NCBI GenBank assembly: GCA_024138025.1 | Contig: JAMXBD010000723.1 | Coordinates: 573,001 to 637,000 of the forward strand | Source: Combretum micranthum | Taxonomy: Eukaryota; Streptophyta; Magnoliopsida; Myrtales; Combretaceae | DNA: 64,000 bases | Direction: 5' to 3' | Shown here: piece by piece, positions 23,200-36,419 of the stretch | Numbering within the stretch: position 1 is the first letter of the stretch | Layout of the letters: every line of letters begins with the position of its first letter | Program-made: the position numbers and the translations under genes | The notes under the pieces: model-generated | Seen by the model: the letters and a program-made list of their open reading frames with translations, nothing else | Told to the model about the DNA's origin: nothing | Database searches by the model: none

Positions 23200-26100
23200 T
23201 ATAACAGCCCTATTTATAAGCTCTCTATAAAACTAGTTGTTCCCCCTTATTTCTGTAAGCTCCTAGATTTTTCGGTAAATTTAAGTAAACTCTAGAACCG
23301 AAGTCGAACCGGAACCCTAAAGTTAATCTAGTTTTATGTTTAGTCTAGTGAATCTAGATCTAGCAATCTCGTGTTCTTAAACCCTAGACAACGAAATTAA
23401 GATAATTATGGAAAATGGTTCGTAATAATATAGGAAAGCTTAAAAATATCAAATTCGTAATTTTCTAGTGTCTTTCGGATCCGAACGGGATCAGTTTTCA
23501 AAAACGTGCCTTGATGTACGGATAGTGAAAATATTCTAACACCCAAATAGACTCATAAAAATATAAGGTTTTCAAAAATATCAGTTTTAGAATTTTTCGA
23601 TAACTAAAAATATCATATACAGGCCGTTTATGCGTATTTGCTTTACTACGGTATTTTAATTGTCTAGTCTACTATTCATAGTACTATTTTCTACTATTCA
23701 TTACTATTCATCTATCTCTACTTTTTCTTACACTCTATTCTTACACACTATCATACCTATACTTTACAATTTACCTTCCCTATACAACTTTAATTACACA
23801 CATTACTTCTTTTTATTACAAAACAACAAATTTAATCAGTTTTTCTCTCCCTTCCCCATGCTTGCCGTCCACTCCCTCTCTCTCATCACTCTCATTTTAT
23901 TTTTTTTTAATTTATTTAATTACATCTAATTTCCACTCCAAAACTCTATAAATAACCCATTCCTCATTCATTCTTTCACACAACTCATTTTCTATTAAAA
24001 CTCTACCAAAATCACTCCATAAAGTCTCTCTTTCAAATACTCTCCCAAATCTTCTCTTCTTCCATAAAACCATCTCCACATAATACTACAAACCATTCTA
24101 CTCCTCTTCAACAAACACATAACCTTAGGTAAAAATTTCTTTCATATACTCATCATGTTCATACAACTTAGATGAGCTTAGTGTATGTTTCTTAGACTCA
24201 TGAGAGTTAAAGAAGCAACAGTATGTTCATATTTTGTTTTTGTTCATGTTCCTATTTTACATTATGTTATTATTGTTTTTATTATTTGCTCTAACCTAAC
24301 TTCCATATAGTATTATGTATATTATGTATATATATTTCTTTAGAGCATATAAGCTTACTTTATTTATTTACTTCTAAGTTATGCAATTTATTTATTTCAT
24401 GCTATTATTAAGACTAGTCTTTCTAGTCTTAGACTTGTCCTCATCAAATCAAAACAATTTTTCTTTTTCTTTTCTTTTCTTTTCTTTTCTTTTTGGGACT
24501 AGTCTATTCTTAGTCCCAAGATATCTGATGAAGCTAAGATTCTCAATACTTGACTTTATTATTATGCTCTTATTTATTATTATAGATATCTTATCTTATT
24601 ATGTGATATTGTTATATTTCTCATATCTACATAATCTCATTCATGCATGAAGATGTTGATATTGTCTCAACAACTATGAAAAATAGTTTTCTTAAGTAAA
24701 GGAAAATAAGAAATCTCTTTAAAAATAATTTTTTATCATGTAAGAAATGATTATTCCATAAAAACACGAGGTTTTATCTTAACAAATCTTTTCCAAGTTA
24801 GAAAAGTTCATCACTATATAATAATAATACATGGGATTTCATCCAAGTATACATAGAGTAAAATATCACATACTCTCTTTTTAAACCAATAAAATAGAAA
24901 AGTTTTTTGAGAATTAATATTGTTAAATCATTTCTCAATAAAGGTTTTCTTAAACTCATTTATCAAAGTTTTCTACCAACTCTAAAATACTAAAGTCTAG
25001 ACAAGTTTTATAAAATTATCAAAGAATAACCTTTCTAAAGATAAGCCTTACTTAGGAAATAAAAATAAATAACTTATAAGATCATTGATATTATTTATCT
25101 AAAGTGGATCTAACTTTAGAAAAATTTTAGAACACATAACCAAGAAATATTTAGAAAACTATTTTCTAGTCATTAGAAATAAAGTTGTAGGAATCTTAAA
25201 AGATGAAAATTACTTTTTTGAAATTTAATTATTAAGAAATGTAGTTAAAAGAAGAAAATACTCACTTATAATAATTTAGGAAATTTTCCAAAAAAACTAA
25301 TTCTTTTCAAGTTTAGCATAATCTCACTTTAAGACACATTGTTTTACAAAAATCATTGTTGAGACAACACCACTAAATTCATGCATATGATTTGAGTCCA
25401 TATATATATTCAAAGGATTTTTCAACCAAACAATATCTATATTTTTGGTACAAAGATTTTTGGATGGAGAAAAGTTTGAAAACTTGAGTTTTGAAATCTA
25501 AAAATTTCATATCAATTCTGTACATCACTATTCCGAGACCCAAATGACTTTTTTTAAAAATAACTTAGAAATAGATAGATCTTTTTGAGTAGTAGAAATT
25601 GGTATATAATATACGAAATTCTGAGTTAAAGTGAGCAAGTTATGACTATTTTAAGTTGGAATTTCCATTCATAAGATTTTTGACGAATTCAATAAGATAG
25701 AATTAGAGAAATTGAGTAGATCTTGGATGAAATACTCACTTTGGGGATTTCTTTTGTTTAGGTGTTGAGGACCAAGATCTTCTCTTCCCCGAGGATTACT
25801 TCGACTCATAGAAGATCGCTATGGACGAGTGAGTTTCCTTTACATTTATGTATTCGCGCATGTGCCTATAGAATAGAGCACTAGATGTTAGGAAAAGATA
25901 AAATTGATATGCATTTGGGATATCTTGGGAATTATGTATGTGAATTGTTATGTGCGATCAATGAACTATAAGTATATTGGAACCCGATTTGTGATTGATA
26001 TAATTGTTTCTATGTATGTATTGCTATGTATGTAATTATCGCTTGATCGCTTTAAATGATTTAATGTCATATTGGAATCTCCATATAATAAATTGCTAAT

Positions 26101-26937
26101 GCATATCACTTAGAATATCATTTCGAAATTTTGCTACTACTCCTTAGCGTGGAAATAGAAAGGTAAGTTGCCTAGCTATATCTTAAGGGTTTAAGACGTT
26201 CGGGGAATACGGCCTCAAGTTGTAGCCGAGCCGGATCGATCGCTTTGGGTAAGGAAAGCCTAGGACTAGTAGTATGGTTCGTCGGAACCCCAAGACGTGT
26301 GCAAATTTTAAGGAGGTCGTTTGGGCCCAATTTAAATTATTCCCTAACCACTGATGGAGGGATAAATCCATTATACATATGAAACCGGATAGTCGTATGT
26401 ATTGTTTGATCATATGGTTGTTGCATTTCATATAATTGTTTAATGAAATTGGTTGAATGCTTATTATTGAGTACTTTTGCGTAGAGGATATCTCACTAAG
26501 CTAGTTATGCTCATACCCCTATATACTTTTGATATTGCAGGGTCGTTATTTTACACCCGAGACCAACTTGATCATCTGGATAGAATCTTTATTTTGGGAA
26601 GCTTTTGGACGAGCTCTGTTTTGAAGTCTTAGACCATATTTCCCTTAAAATCTTCTAGCTCTAATTAATCTTCATATAAGACTATGTTGCTATGGTAATT
26701 ATCAGGGGAATGCCCCTTAGAAGTTATAAGACTTTATATTAATGATATATATTAAGTGTTATTTTCAATGTTCCACTGCCAATATTTTAAAATGCATTAC
26801 TCCACCGGTCTCCCTTTGATGTGAATGTACGCCTTGTATTGATATGGAAGCTTTCGAGTGACTGAGGTAGTCATTCTTAAGTTTTAATGTTATGTACGGT
26901 GGGCTGTCACGTTTAGGGTACCCGTTGGGGCGTGACA
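23200..26937 (+). mobile_element. Solo LTR of a long-LTR chromovirus (Tekay-like)
   Basis: About 3.7 kb, non-coding. The right end reads 'GTTGGGGCGTGACA', the same terminus as the LTR of the chromovirus at 50165-53536 (read on its - strand), including a shared upstream 'CTGT(C/T)AC' block. The left end 'TATAACAGCCC' matches 'TGTAAACCCC' with the expected TG changed to TA. The interior shares the 'CTACTATTCA' tract, a CT-rich leader near 23850-23890 and a 'CATATGA..CCGG' block. No internal domain, primer site or second LTR follows, so this is a solo LTR. The 5-bp flanks ATTTT and GTTTC do not match cleanly. (TTTTC)n at 24466-24495 lies inside. Open frames within it are not genes. Confidence 0.7.
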
Positions 26938-29419
26938 GTTTCTCCCTCCATTGCTTTTGCACTATTTGCTCTAATGACTAGTTTTCTAGCAACTAGTGTC
27001 TAATAAAACTTTATCACAGAAAATTATAAACTATGCTACCATTTGGACGCTAACCCATTGTACCATGATCATAAATATTCTAATAATCTGAAGCATATCT
27101 AGTATTTGAATGTTGGCCCTTACGTGTTAGGATTTTTATAATATTTTGGTGACAACACAAATACTTTAAATGTGTTGCTATAATATTTTAATTACATGAA
27201 CTTTATCATATTTACCTTGGACTAACATGTAGAAAAAAGGGAGGATAAAAAAGTAATCTCTTCTCTTTCAAATGTGAAACGAAAGCAGAATTTTTGGAAG
27301 GTGAAATAAAAGCAAAAATTTCCTTAAAATAGAGAATTATATTTAGTTTTTCAAATAAGTAGGAAAAAAATCCAATAGGGACTCAAAACAATTTTCACAA
27401 GTTTAATATAAAGTTTTTCCAAGCTAAAGCTTAAAACTAGTTTGATGAAGACATTGTCTAAATAAGAAATTGGGTGATATAAATTTCTATGGCTTAAAGA
27501 TTTGTTAAATGAAGATTTCTATGTATGTGTATGCTAATTTGAAGACAAATGGAAAGAAAGACTTTGGACAACTCAATGAATCCCACAAATATAGAAGGTT
27601 CAAATTAATATGCTCTTCTTTCTGATCCTCTATGTCAAGACATCAAGTTGAAAATATTTGCATGACCTAAAAACATTTTAGAAGGATTTCTAGTAGTAAG
27701 ACAAATTTCAATAAGGAAGTACTTTGAATTACCCTTGCTAGAAAATTTCGAAGGAAAGATCTTCACAACAGTTAGCATTCGACCTTAATTTGCATGAAGA
27801 TGAACATTGGATATTGCATTGCAAATCGAAGGCTCGATCCCAAGGTTCATAACACTGAATTTGAGAGAACATACAATACTAAGCAAAAGTTTTAGAATTA
27901 ATTTGAGCTGATCTGATAACTCTTCTCTTGTCACAAAGCAAGCATAGCTTCCATATGTACTTTCAAAAGCTCCTAAGAGGATTTTCTTTTGTACTAAGTA
28001 GTGAAAAAAATTGTCATTATATTTCCCTAAGTCTTATTTTTTTTTTCACTTATACTTATAGTAGTTGTGCGAAGTGACAAAAACTACCTATAGGATCGTA
28101 TTTTAGCTTAGGTAGAAGCAAAGTGAAACAATACGAATTGTGACATTGTAGAAATGCAAGATTCTTTGTACTTCTTTCTTCATTGGATTTAGTGAAATAA
28201 TTGGTGAAGACAACCAGGACCTTGGTGTAGAGCTGAATGAATGGATTGTCGTATAAGATAGAACCACTATACATAGCTGAACACTCTCTCTTCTCTCTGT
28301 CTCTTTTTTATTTTTGTTTCCACATTGTACTTTAATATAGAATGTGAGCATCAAGTCAACCATAAAAACAATTAAGGGAGTTTTTCAAATACAACTTTAT
28401 ATGTTTTTAGACATTGGTGTAGAATTGATTTTGGAAACACTTTCAGAATCTAAAATTTTTTTCCCAAACTAATCAAATTCACTCCCTCTTAGTTACTTAA
28501 CTTTCAGGACGAACACAATGTTAGTTGCTTTTTACATGACCAAACCCCTTATTAGACTAGTGTTTAGATGTCATGCCTTGAGGCATGTTTAGTATCCAGA
28601 TGTTAGCTATAGTGCAGCTAGGTCTTGTAACTACTCAAGTAAAAACACAAAACTATTCAATTAGAATAGTAGTTTTGATGTAGGCGACTTACAATTTACT
28701 TACTATTTATAGAAAAACTACAACAACTAACCTCAAAACTATAAAACCTGCAAAGTCTTAACAAAATTATCTAGTAATATAGATTAACAATCAATAGCAT
28801 TTCGATGCTAGATAGCTGTTAAGCTTTGATTGAAATGATTTTTCCCATATGCACACTAGGTTTTAATAAGGCATCTAAGTATCACTGGAAAAACTTTTGA
28901 ATAAGAATGTGACTCTTTACATCATTCATTTCTCTAAATAGCATTTAGCCTTCATCTACCCAAGCATTAGCACCTTTGTTAGAATGCAACATGCTTCTTG
29001 GATGCTATCAAGTCTAGAATCTAGAAGCCATGCCCTGAATTTGAAAATCATAGCTAAATTAGCATAATTTGTGTGCTATTATTAATTTTTTTTATAAATT
29101 TAAATTACACTATTAGCTGAACTTCACATGCAATTTTCCATGTTTTATATAGATAATTTTTTAGTTTAAATAGCAGGTAAGACACTTTTAAGTCAAGAAT
29201 AATATGTACTTTTATATGTTATTAACACGTGAGTTCAACAACTATTCATGTATACTCACCATTAGGTTAAACCGACATTTGAAGGTGCCTATGGTTGCGT
29301 GCATATCTATTGCTAGAGGGGTTAAACATGGGTGTTAGTGAGGAGAGTAATATGATTGTTAGAATTTATTTTGTTTAGTAAGATCATTGTAACATTAATA
29401 AACGGTTATGGTTTGTTGC
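26938..29419. other. Intergenic DNA with scattered short repeats
   Basis: Short motifs of the 'GGTGACAACAC..TTTAAATGTGTTGCTAT' and 'AGCATTTCGATGCTA' kind (27150 and 28790-28830) recur and may belong to a decayed DNA transposon split by the solo LTR. Two overlapping - strand frames at 28056-28363 are not recognised and are not called. Confidence 0.3.
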
Positions 29420-29436
29420 AATTAGTATCATTACTT

Positions 29437-29569
29437 GCTAATGGGTAGCTTAGTTGCATCCAATCCAGGTCCTCATCTTTAAAGTACTGAGTTTGATTCC
29501 CCATGTTAGTGTAATGTAATGACCTTATATGGCTACATTTTAATAGCCTTTGTGGCCCGTTGAAAAAAA
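29437..29569 (+). mobile_element. tRNA-derived SINE with target duplications
   Basis: A 133-bp element ending in a short poly(A) is flanked by AATTAGTATCATTACTT (29420-29436) and AATTAGTATGATTACTT (29570-29586), 17 bp with one mismatch. Inside are an A-box-like TAGCTTAGTTG (29446-29456) and a B-box-like GAGTTTGATTCC (29489-29500) at the right spacing for an internal RNA polymerase III promoter. Target duplications of this length with a 3' A-run indicate LINE-driven insertion. The SINE family is not identified. No other copy was noticed in this window. Confidence 0.82.
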
Positions 29570-29586
29570 AATTAGTATGATTACTT

Positions 29587-30418
29587 CAAACATTAATTGT
29601 TATAAGAAATAATATTAACAGTATTTGTAAAAGTAAAATGCATCCATCAATTGAATTCATAAATGCAATACATGAAAGTTTCTTTCAAGAACCATCTCTA
29701 AAAGTTTGTCTTTAACTCAAATTAAAAACAATTTTTTTTTCGCCTTTGATTTTTTTTTATATCTTGAGGACTACATCTATGTCAAGAGTGGCGGAAATTG
29801 TTTATGATTGTTAGGATTTAGTTTGAAAATTTTATCAAATTTGTTAGAGTGTTATGAATTTTGTAATCTTAGTTAGGTCATTAGTATATAGTTACAATTG
29901 CCTAAAATTAGTATGGCTAGATAAAAATTAGGTCACCATTGAGAAGACATGCACAACTTGATTGTAGGAACAAGTGAAGAAAGTGAAATCGTTTTGAATT
30001 CAAGTAAAAAACAAACTCTTAGAAAGGATTCTTGAAAGAAACCTTCATGTATTTCATTTTTGAATTTGATTGATAAATAAGTTTTACTAACAAAATACCA
30101 TTTATACTTTTTTCCTATAACCATTAGTTTCTTAACTTTCATACTAATCAATTAATCATACAAGTTGTAACTATTTATTAATAAATTAAATTTTACTAAG
30201 TTCATAACGCTTTGCCTACTCTCATAAAATTACCATATTAAACAACTATAATTGAGCTCGAGAGGTGGAATATTGTTTTACTAAGCTCTCAAGCTTAGTT
30301 TTTCAACAGTAAATCGTGAAGTTCATCAAAAGCCATGAGAAGGGAGTCTAAATGATGGATATCCAAAACAATGTAGGTGACTTATGTTTTAGCTTCGCCT
30401 CAAGGTCACCTAATAGAG
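29587..30418. other. Intergenic, nothing recognised
   Basis: AT-rich sequence between the SINE and a MITE; no feature seen. Confidence 0.4.
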
Positions 30419-30426
30419 GTTATTGC

Positions 30427-30995
30427 TAGGGATGCAATTAGGTAGATTGTTATAAGGTACCAAACTCACTTGATTTGCTGAGAATTCCTATAGGATTTTT
30501 CGTTCAATGTTTAGATATTCTTTTAAAACCTTATAGGGTTTAGGCTTGGGTTTTAGATCCAATATAAAAACCTATAAGGAACCAAACTCAACTTAAATCC
30601 CTATAGGGTTGACTTGTTGCCCCATCATGAAATATTTATTTTGACTTATTATCTCTATTTCCTTGTAAAACTTCCTGTGAATAAGAAGAAATTTTATGAG
30701 ATTCGATTTTATGTAGATATTATTTATAATATATCTAGTTGTATTATTGTAAGAATACCAACAATTATGATATAAGAAGGAAACAAAATAAAAAACAACC
30801 TGCAAATGTTGTTTAGCATGTTGTTACAGGGGTGAGTTCGGGCAAACCTGAAAGTTGAAACCTTATAGGAAGGGATTGGGTATAGTGGAAAAAAACTTTA
30901 GGGTTTAGGGTCGGGTTTGACAAACTTTATAGGGAATCAAGATGGATTTGAGTTTTATTTGACCCGTACCAAACTCATCCCTAGTTGCATCCCTA
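30427..30995. mobile_element. hAT MITE, TAGGGATGCAA family, 569 bp
   Basis: Perfect 11-bp terminal inverted repeats TAGGGATGCAA (30427-30437) and TTGCATCCCTA (30985-30995). Flanks GTTATTGC and GTTATTTT match at six of eight bases, consistent with the 8-bp duplication of the hAT superfamily. The interior is rich in 'CCTATAGGG' and 'AACTCA' blocks. There is no coding capacity. A truncated relative lies at 15542. Confidence 0.85.
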
Positions 30996-31003
30996 GTTAT
31001 TTT

Positions 31004-34000
31004 GATCTACTTGATGTTCAGCAGTTCTATGTAGTTCAAGAATGGTCTATAAAATAAGAGTAATAAAAAATTTTATTACCTTTAATTTTGAAATGAAATA
31101 AGGCTAAAAAGGAAAAACAATTTGTTTAATTTATGATTAGAATAATTTTTGGAAAAAAAAATATAATTTTTTTGTAAGAAATAGCAATTTGTGTAGTGAA
31201 AGATGAAATAAAGATTCTTATCTATTACATGAAATAACTTTTTTTTTTTTTTTAAGTTTAGATTCTAAATAAACATATTAAATATGAAAAATTCTATGTT
31301 CTCATTATTTATTTTGACAGAATCGGTTCTATCATTATCCAATGGTTTATGCCATGCTAATTGTGATCGAACCATTAAAATAGTTAATTTTTCAATTACT
31401 ATATTTATTTTAATGGTTAGATGAATGATTGAACGGTCCCGAAGCCTCTTTCAATAGATATATATATATATATATACATACCTCCTAGAATGAAAAAGAA
31501 AAGAAAAACAATTTAGAACTTGTCATTGCATCGTCACTCTTCTTAGTTGTGATCTTCAATACATATTTTCGTATCATATGAAGTTAATATAAAAAAAAAT
31601 ATGCTTTCCTCCTCTAAATCATAGCCACACCTGAACTTTGTAATTTGAGCATAGACATGGGCGTTCCGAGGCATCTGGGTCGGTGCGTTCCCACGGTCAT
31701 AAGTGACGGGGATTGGGAGGCTAATATTTGCATGCTAAAGGATGGACGTTAGGATTTCCAAAGAGTAAAGCAGCGAATTCAAGGAACAATATTATGATTA
31801 AGGAATGACTAATGCCAAAAAGACAAGCAAGGAATGATTATTCTTAACCCCTACTCAAAATGCCACTTCATCATGGGAAGAGCATTTTTCTTTCTTTCTT
31901 TCTTTCTTTTTTTTTTAATAATAAATCAACTATTTCACTAACTAAATCTCATAGGCCTTATATAAGGAATAAAGGAGAATTTTAAGTGTGAGCGGGTAAC
32001 CTTGTCACTCTTTGGAAGAGTATTGAGGGTCAATAAGGTATAAAATTTTTTTTTTTTTTTTTTTAATTTGCTCTCACAGATTGGTAAGGGTGTGGACCTT
32101 TTTTGGAACTTATGCTCTATTAATTATATAGAGAGTATAAGTTCCATGATACTAAATTCTTTTTAGTGAAACCTGTATTCTATTAAACAATTATAAAATA
32201 ATATAAATAAATGAAAAATTAGAGTACCCTAGTTTTCATTTTGCATTATTTTTGTTAATCAAATCAAATAATGGTTAATTTTTAGAAATTTTTATTAAGA
32301 AAAGCTTCTACTATTTTATTATTAACGTACTCATAATTTTTATTTTTGAAAGAATTTCAATTGTATGTGTTTGAACTTTTAAGTTATACCGGAGCCTTAT
32401 TTCTTTTCTAAGACTAATTGATACAAAAGTGTTTCTGAAGATCTTGATTTTAGAATTAGCTAAATGTTTCATAATTTTGTTGAAATCATGTGATTATATT
32501 CTATAGGTTTTTGTGACATATTTCAATCTTGAAACATAAACAAATTCTATATATTATAGAAAGTGTGATGTTACAAAATTATTTTTAATTTTTTTTTCAT
32601 ATGTTATTTATAATGAATATATAAAATAGGGTAGTTTTACTTGTTACATAAGTTGTATATGATATAATGAACTCAGAATTTGTAAAAGAAAGAAACTTTG
32701 TATATCTTTTGTCTCCTCAAACCTTATCCTGCTTTTGGGGGAAAAATTGTAAAAACAAAAGGAATAATTTTAAGGTTCCAAGGTAAAGAAAACAGGGTGC
32801 AAGGTGCTGCATGGTAGAACACTGATACGAAACTTTCTATCTTATACCTTGCAGAATAGAACACAGACAAAACTTCATTTCTTACCCATACTAGATCTGC
32901 TCATCCCTAATCAATGAGCCTATCGGTAAAATATTTGTAACTTGGAGAAGGTCCAAGAGGTTCATATCCACAAGTATCTTTTTTTATACCGTGCAAAGGA
33001 TGAATTAGAATCCATACAATTTCTATGAGAGAGCAAAATTCAAGAAACTATGAATTCTGTTATCTTCATTTCTTCATGTCCCACATCAAATGCTCATATC
33101 TGAAAAAAAGGGATATGAGAGATACCGAAAAGATTAGAAAGGGCTCCATACATTTGATTCTCTGTTTGGAGGGGTTACGTACATTGAATCCGCCGAAGTC
33201 AGTTTGCAAGATCATATCACAATCTAAACTTCCCATCCATGCATTATTTGCAATCATGGGGACATGTGCCGGGTCAATGGGAATAGGAATATGATATAGT
33301 GTTGTCCTCGTGCTGCTCTTGCAAATTATAAATTTGTAATTAAAATTTTATGAACATTTTTTGTCAAAAGCAATTCATATAAAGGGTACCACTTGTAAGT
33401 GCTTCAAAGGTCAATAAAGAAATCTTAATAAGATTATAGGACCAATATATAATCAGGAAAAGAATATACGGGAGAAATTTAAAAAGGGAATTTTTTTTTC
33501 TTTGTAATTTCTCAAGAATTTCCCACCATCATTCTCTCTTGTATGAATTGCATATTTAAAATTGATATTATATTTAATCAAATTATGAAGAGATGGATTA
33601 ATTCAAGGAATGTTCAATGCATGAATGCATTAAAAGTGATGAACTATTGCGGAAAAAGAAGATAAATTCTTTATGCTTGAACTTAAAGACCATGAAATAA
33701 GATAATTTAACTTATTTAAATGACTTCAAATTGAATCACAATTGGATTTGAATTGTTTTTCTTTTCTTAATGAGGAATCATTTTTATATAAATAAATTTT
33801 GAAAGGGATGTCTCTAGGCTTGAAAATTTATTAAGTTAAGCTTAATTTGAGAATGATTGTTTTTACCCAAATGAATTTGTACTATCTTTTTATTATGGTG
33901 TAAATTAGGGCTTTGCATGACTAGTGAGTCTATGTTCAATATTAGTTTAATTTTTGACCGAGAATAAAGTTCACTTGGGTTTGAACCTTAAATGAATATT

Positions 34001-35796
34001 ATTTGCACGAAGTGTGGTGGTTCTAATCTAATGGCTCGATGAAAAACTTATACACATGCGCATTGGAGTCTCGTGTTTGAATCCCTTACAAGCACATAAT
34101 GTTGTAATAGTAATCATTTCAAAAGTCCTTTAACCCTACAATTAACTTTCGTTATTATAAACAAAATTATCCTTTCTACATTAATTATTCCTTAGTTTTC
34201 CACCATGGATATCATTACATACAAGAAACTCTATGTTTTGAATTTTATATTTGGGACCAATCTTATTTATTATCCCATGCATGACAATATACACCGTAGA
34301 TAATGCATTGAAACATCAAATTCAAAACATCTCTTATGTTGCCTTTTTTTATGGGAATCAATACATTAAATCAAATGGAAACCTTGTTCTATCTTGAGAG
34401 ATTACTAAATAAATTTTTAAAGATAATGCTTATTGACACAACTCTAACTTTGTCATAGCAATTCATTTTGTAAAACCTCATTCTTATTTTTTTTAACAAT
34501 CCCAAGGATTTATGGATCAAAGTAATTTTCCAATACTACTATGATCGATGACAATCCTAATACTACACCTAGCAACATCAATCTTTCTATTTATTCTACT
34601 ATCCCAAATGCAAAGCCCTTTCTTTCCTGATATATTAAGATTGAAGTTTGATGACATAAACTTCAAAGAGACCTTTTTCATCTCTATTTCCAATTCTTAA
34701 TACTCATATTGTTGCTTGGGTTTTTATAGAAATCGAAGCTGCCTTAGATAACTAAACTCATGCCAACAAAGATTGTATTCATACAATCATTAGCACACTA
34801 TCTATCTAATGATTTGTTTGATATTTACTACTCCTATATAAAGCCAAAGAAATGCAAAATTCAATGGTTACAATGTAAAGATGCCAATAAACAAAAATTC
34901 ATGATTCGAAATTCTAAAGGCAAGAGATGATTGATGAAATGGACAAAATGTAAATTAATGATTATCAAAAGTTGATCGTGGAACTAAAAGACAAAAAATA
35001 TTTTCTTGTAAGAAGAGTTTGTTTGTAGGTTAGCTTATTGAGAAATGACCAAATTCTTGAAGTGACTATAGTAACCAATTGGAGAATAAGCTCCGACAAC
35101 TAGGTTTCAATTCAAGACTTGATTACTCACCTAGTAATTGAAGACACCAATCACAAGGAGTTACAAGCTACTATAATAAAGGGGATGACGACAAATGGAA
35201 ATTTTGTCTAAGTTAAAGGTCACAACAAAGGATACATGATCGCTCATTTCCATGTATATATCATGAGAGATATTTTGCGTTATTTTTATATATTTTAGAG
35301 GAATGTTAGCTATTATCATGCATTTGGTAATTACTTTATTTCAAGGACTTTTAAGAGAAGAAATGAGAATTTGAGATAACTGGTTTATTGTGGAGATTAT
35401 TGAAGATTTTAAGGAATAAATCAATTATATGCCTAAAGAAGATTGTAAGAACAATAATTGCAAGTTATTGAAAGATAACGGAAAATAATTGGTAGAATTA
35501 TAAAAAATCCTTAAAGATAAATTAAAATCAGACTTATTTTTTATTGTGAACAAGAGTTGAAACATGGTCCTGCTATTAGCTAAATACTTTTTAGATGAAA
35601 TTATATTTAATCTTCAAGGATTAATTTGAATTCTCTTGAGCTTGAACATAAACTTTAATTATAATTCTAGTTATTTATCCTAAAATAATGAGGATTCTCT
35701 TTGCTACAAGTAATGATGCCACCAGATTGAGGCTATTCTCTGTTTAAGGAGACTAGCTAAGAAGTAGTTAAATTGTCTTTTGAGAGGATTTACCAT
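31004..35796. other. Intergenic DNA with microsatellites
   Basis: Contains (TA)n at 31456-31477, (TTTC)n at 31885-31916 and several T runs. A less AT-rich patch at 33020-33300 has a frame open on each strand, and another at 31650-31770 is GC-richer; neither is recognised. A 'GTGTTTGAATCCC' B-box-like string near 34070 could be a SINE trace but lacks a paired A box and flanking duplications. Confidence 0.35.
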
Positions 35797-36020
35797 CACT
35801 CAGCGAGAGATAGATGAGAAATTCTTGGAGAAATATGTTCCTCTTGCCAAGACTATCGACATCTTTGCCTATGCTAAAATTGAGTCTAAGACACTATATG
35901 ATACGACAATTGGGAAAGATACAAGGATTTGCTAAGGAAGTGACCACATCATGGGTTTCCCGTCTAGATGCAAATTCAAACTTTTCACAATGATCTCATC
36001 TACTCAACAAGGTTGATGAT
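35797..36020 (+). pseudogene. Ty3/gypsy gag (capsid) fragment
   Basis: The + strand translation holds 'FLEKYVPLAKTIDIFAYAKI', then 'ESKTLYDTTIGKDTRIC', a stop, then 'GSDHIMGFPSRCKFKLFTM' and 'ISSTQQG'. The order and spacing are those of the retrotransposon gag core: the 'FLxKYFPxxK' block, the 'ESLYxAWxRFKxLL' block, the 'CPHHGxPxW' block and the 'FYNGL' block. The clade looks Athila/Tat-like. It carries a stop and no neighbouring domains, so it is a relic. Confidence 0.7.
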
Positions 36021-36419
36021 AGATATTGGTCCAAGACAAATAAGTTACCAAAAGGAAGGTGAATCGATTACTTTAATTAATTTTTGAAACTTTTTTCAAA
36101 CTTAAAGTACAAAGTTATAAATCCCTTTTGACTACTTAACTTGTTTATTGACCAGATTAAGTTCACAATGAGTAGAAGCTTAATACTATATTTAGAATAT
36201 AAAATCATAGTGTAAATTATGAAAATCAAAAGATAGAGAGAGAAGAAATTACTTGCTATGTATTAAAATATCCTAGCCTAGCATGCATGATTTAAATTTC
36301 ATTTGTGTGTATATATATATTGATTGATTTAATTATATAAAATTGCATTAGATGATTAGTTAAACAAATTGATTGTGTTAGCATAAATTAGTATTTGTAT
36401 TGTATTGCATATTGGAGTG

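Noticed and set aside
24381..24650. 89-codon hydrophobic frame
   Set aside because: Lies inside the solo LTR across a TTTTC microsatellite; T-rich DNA gives hydrophobic codons by chance.
33970..34120. B-box-like string suggesting a tRNA gene or SINE
   Set aside because: No paired A box at the right distance, no cloverleaf and no flanking duplication.
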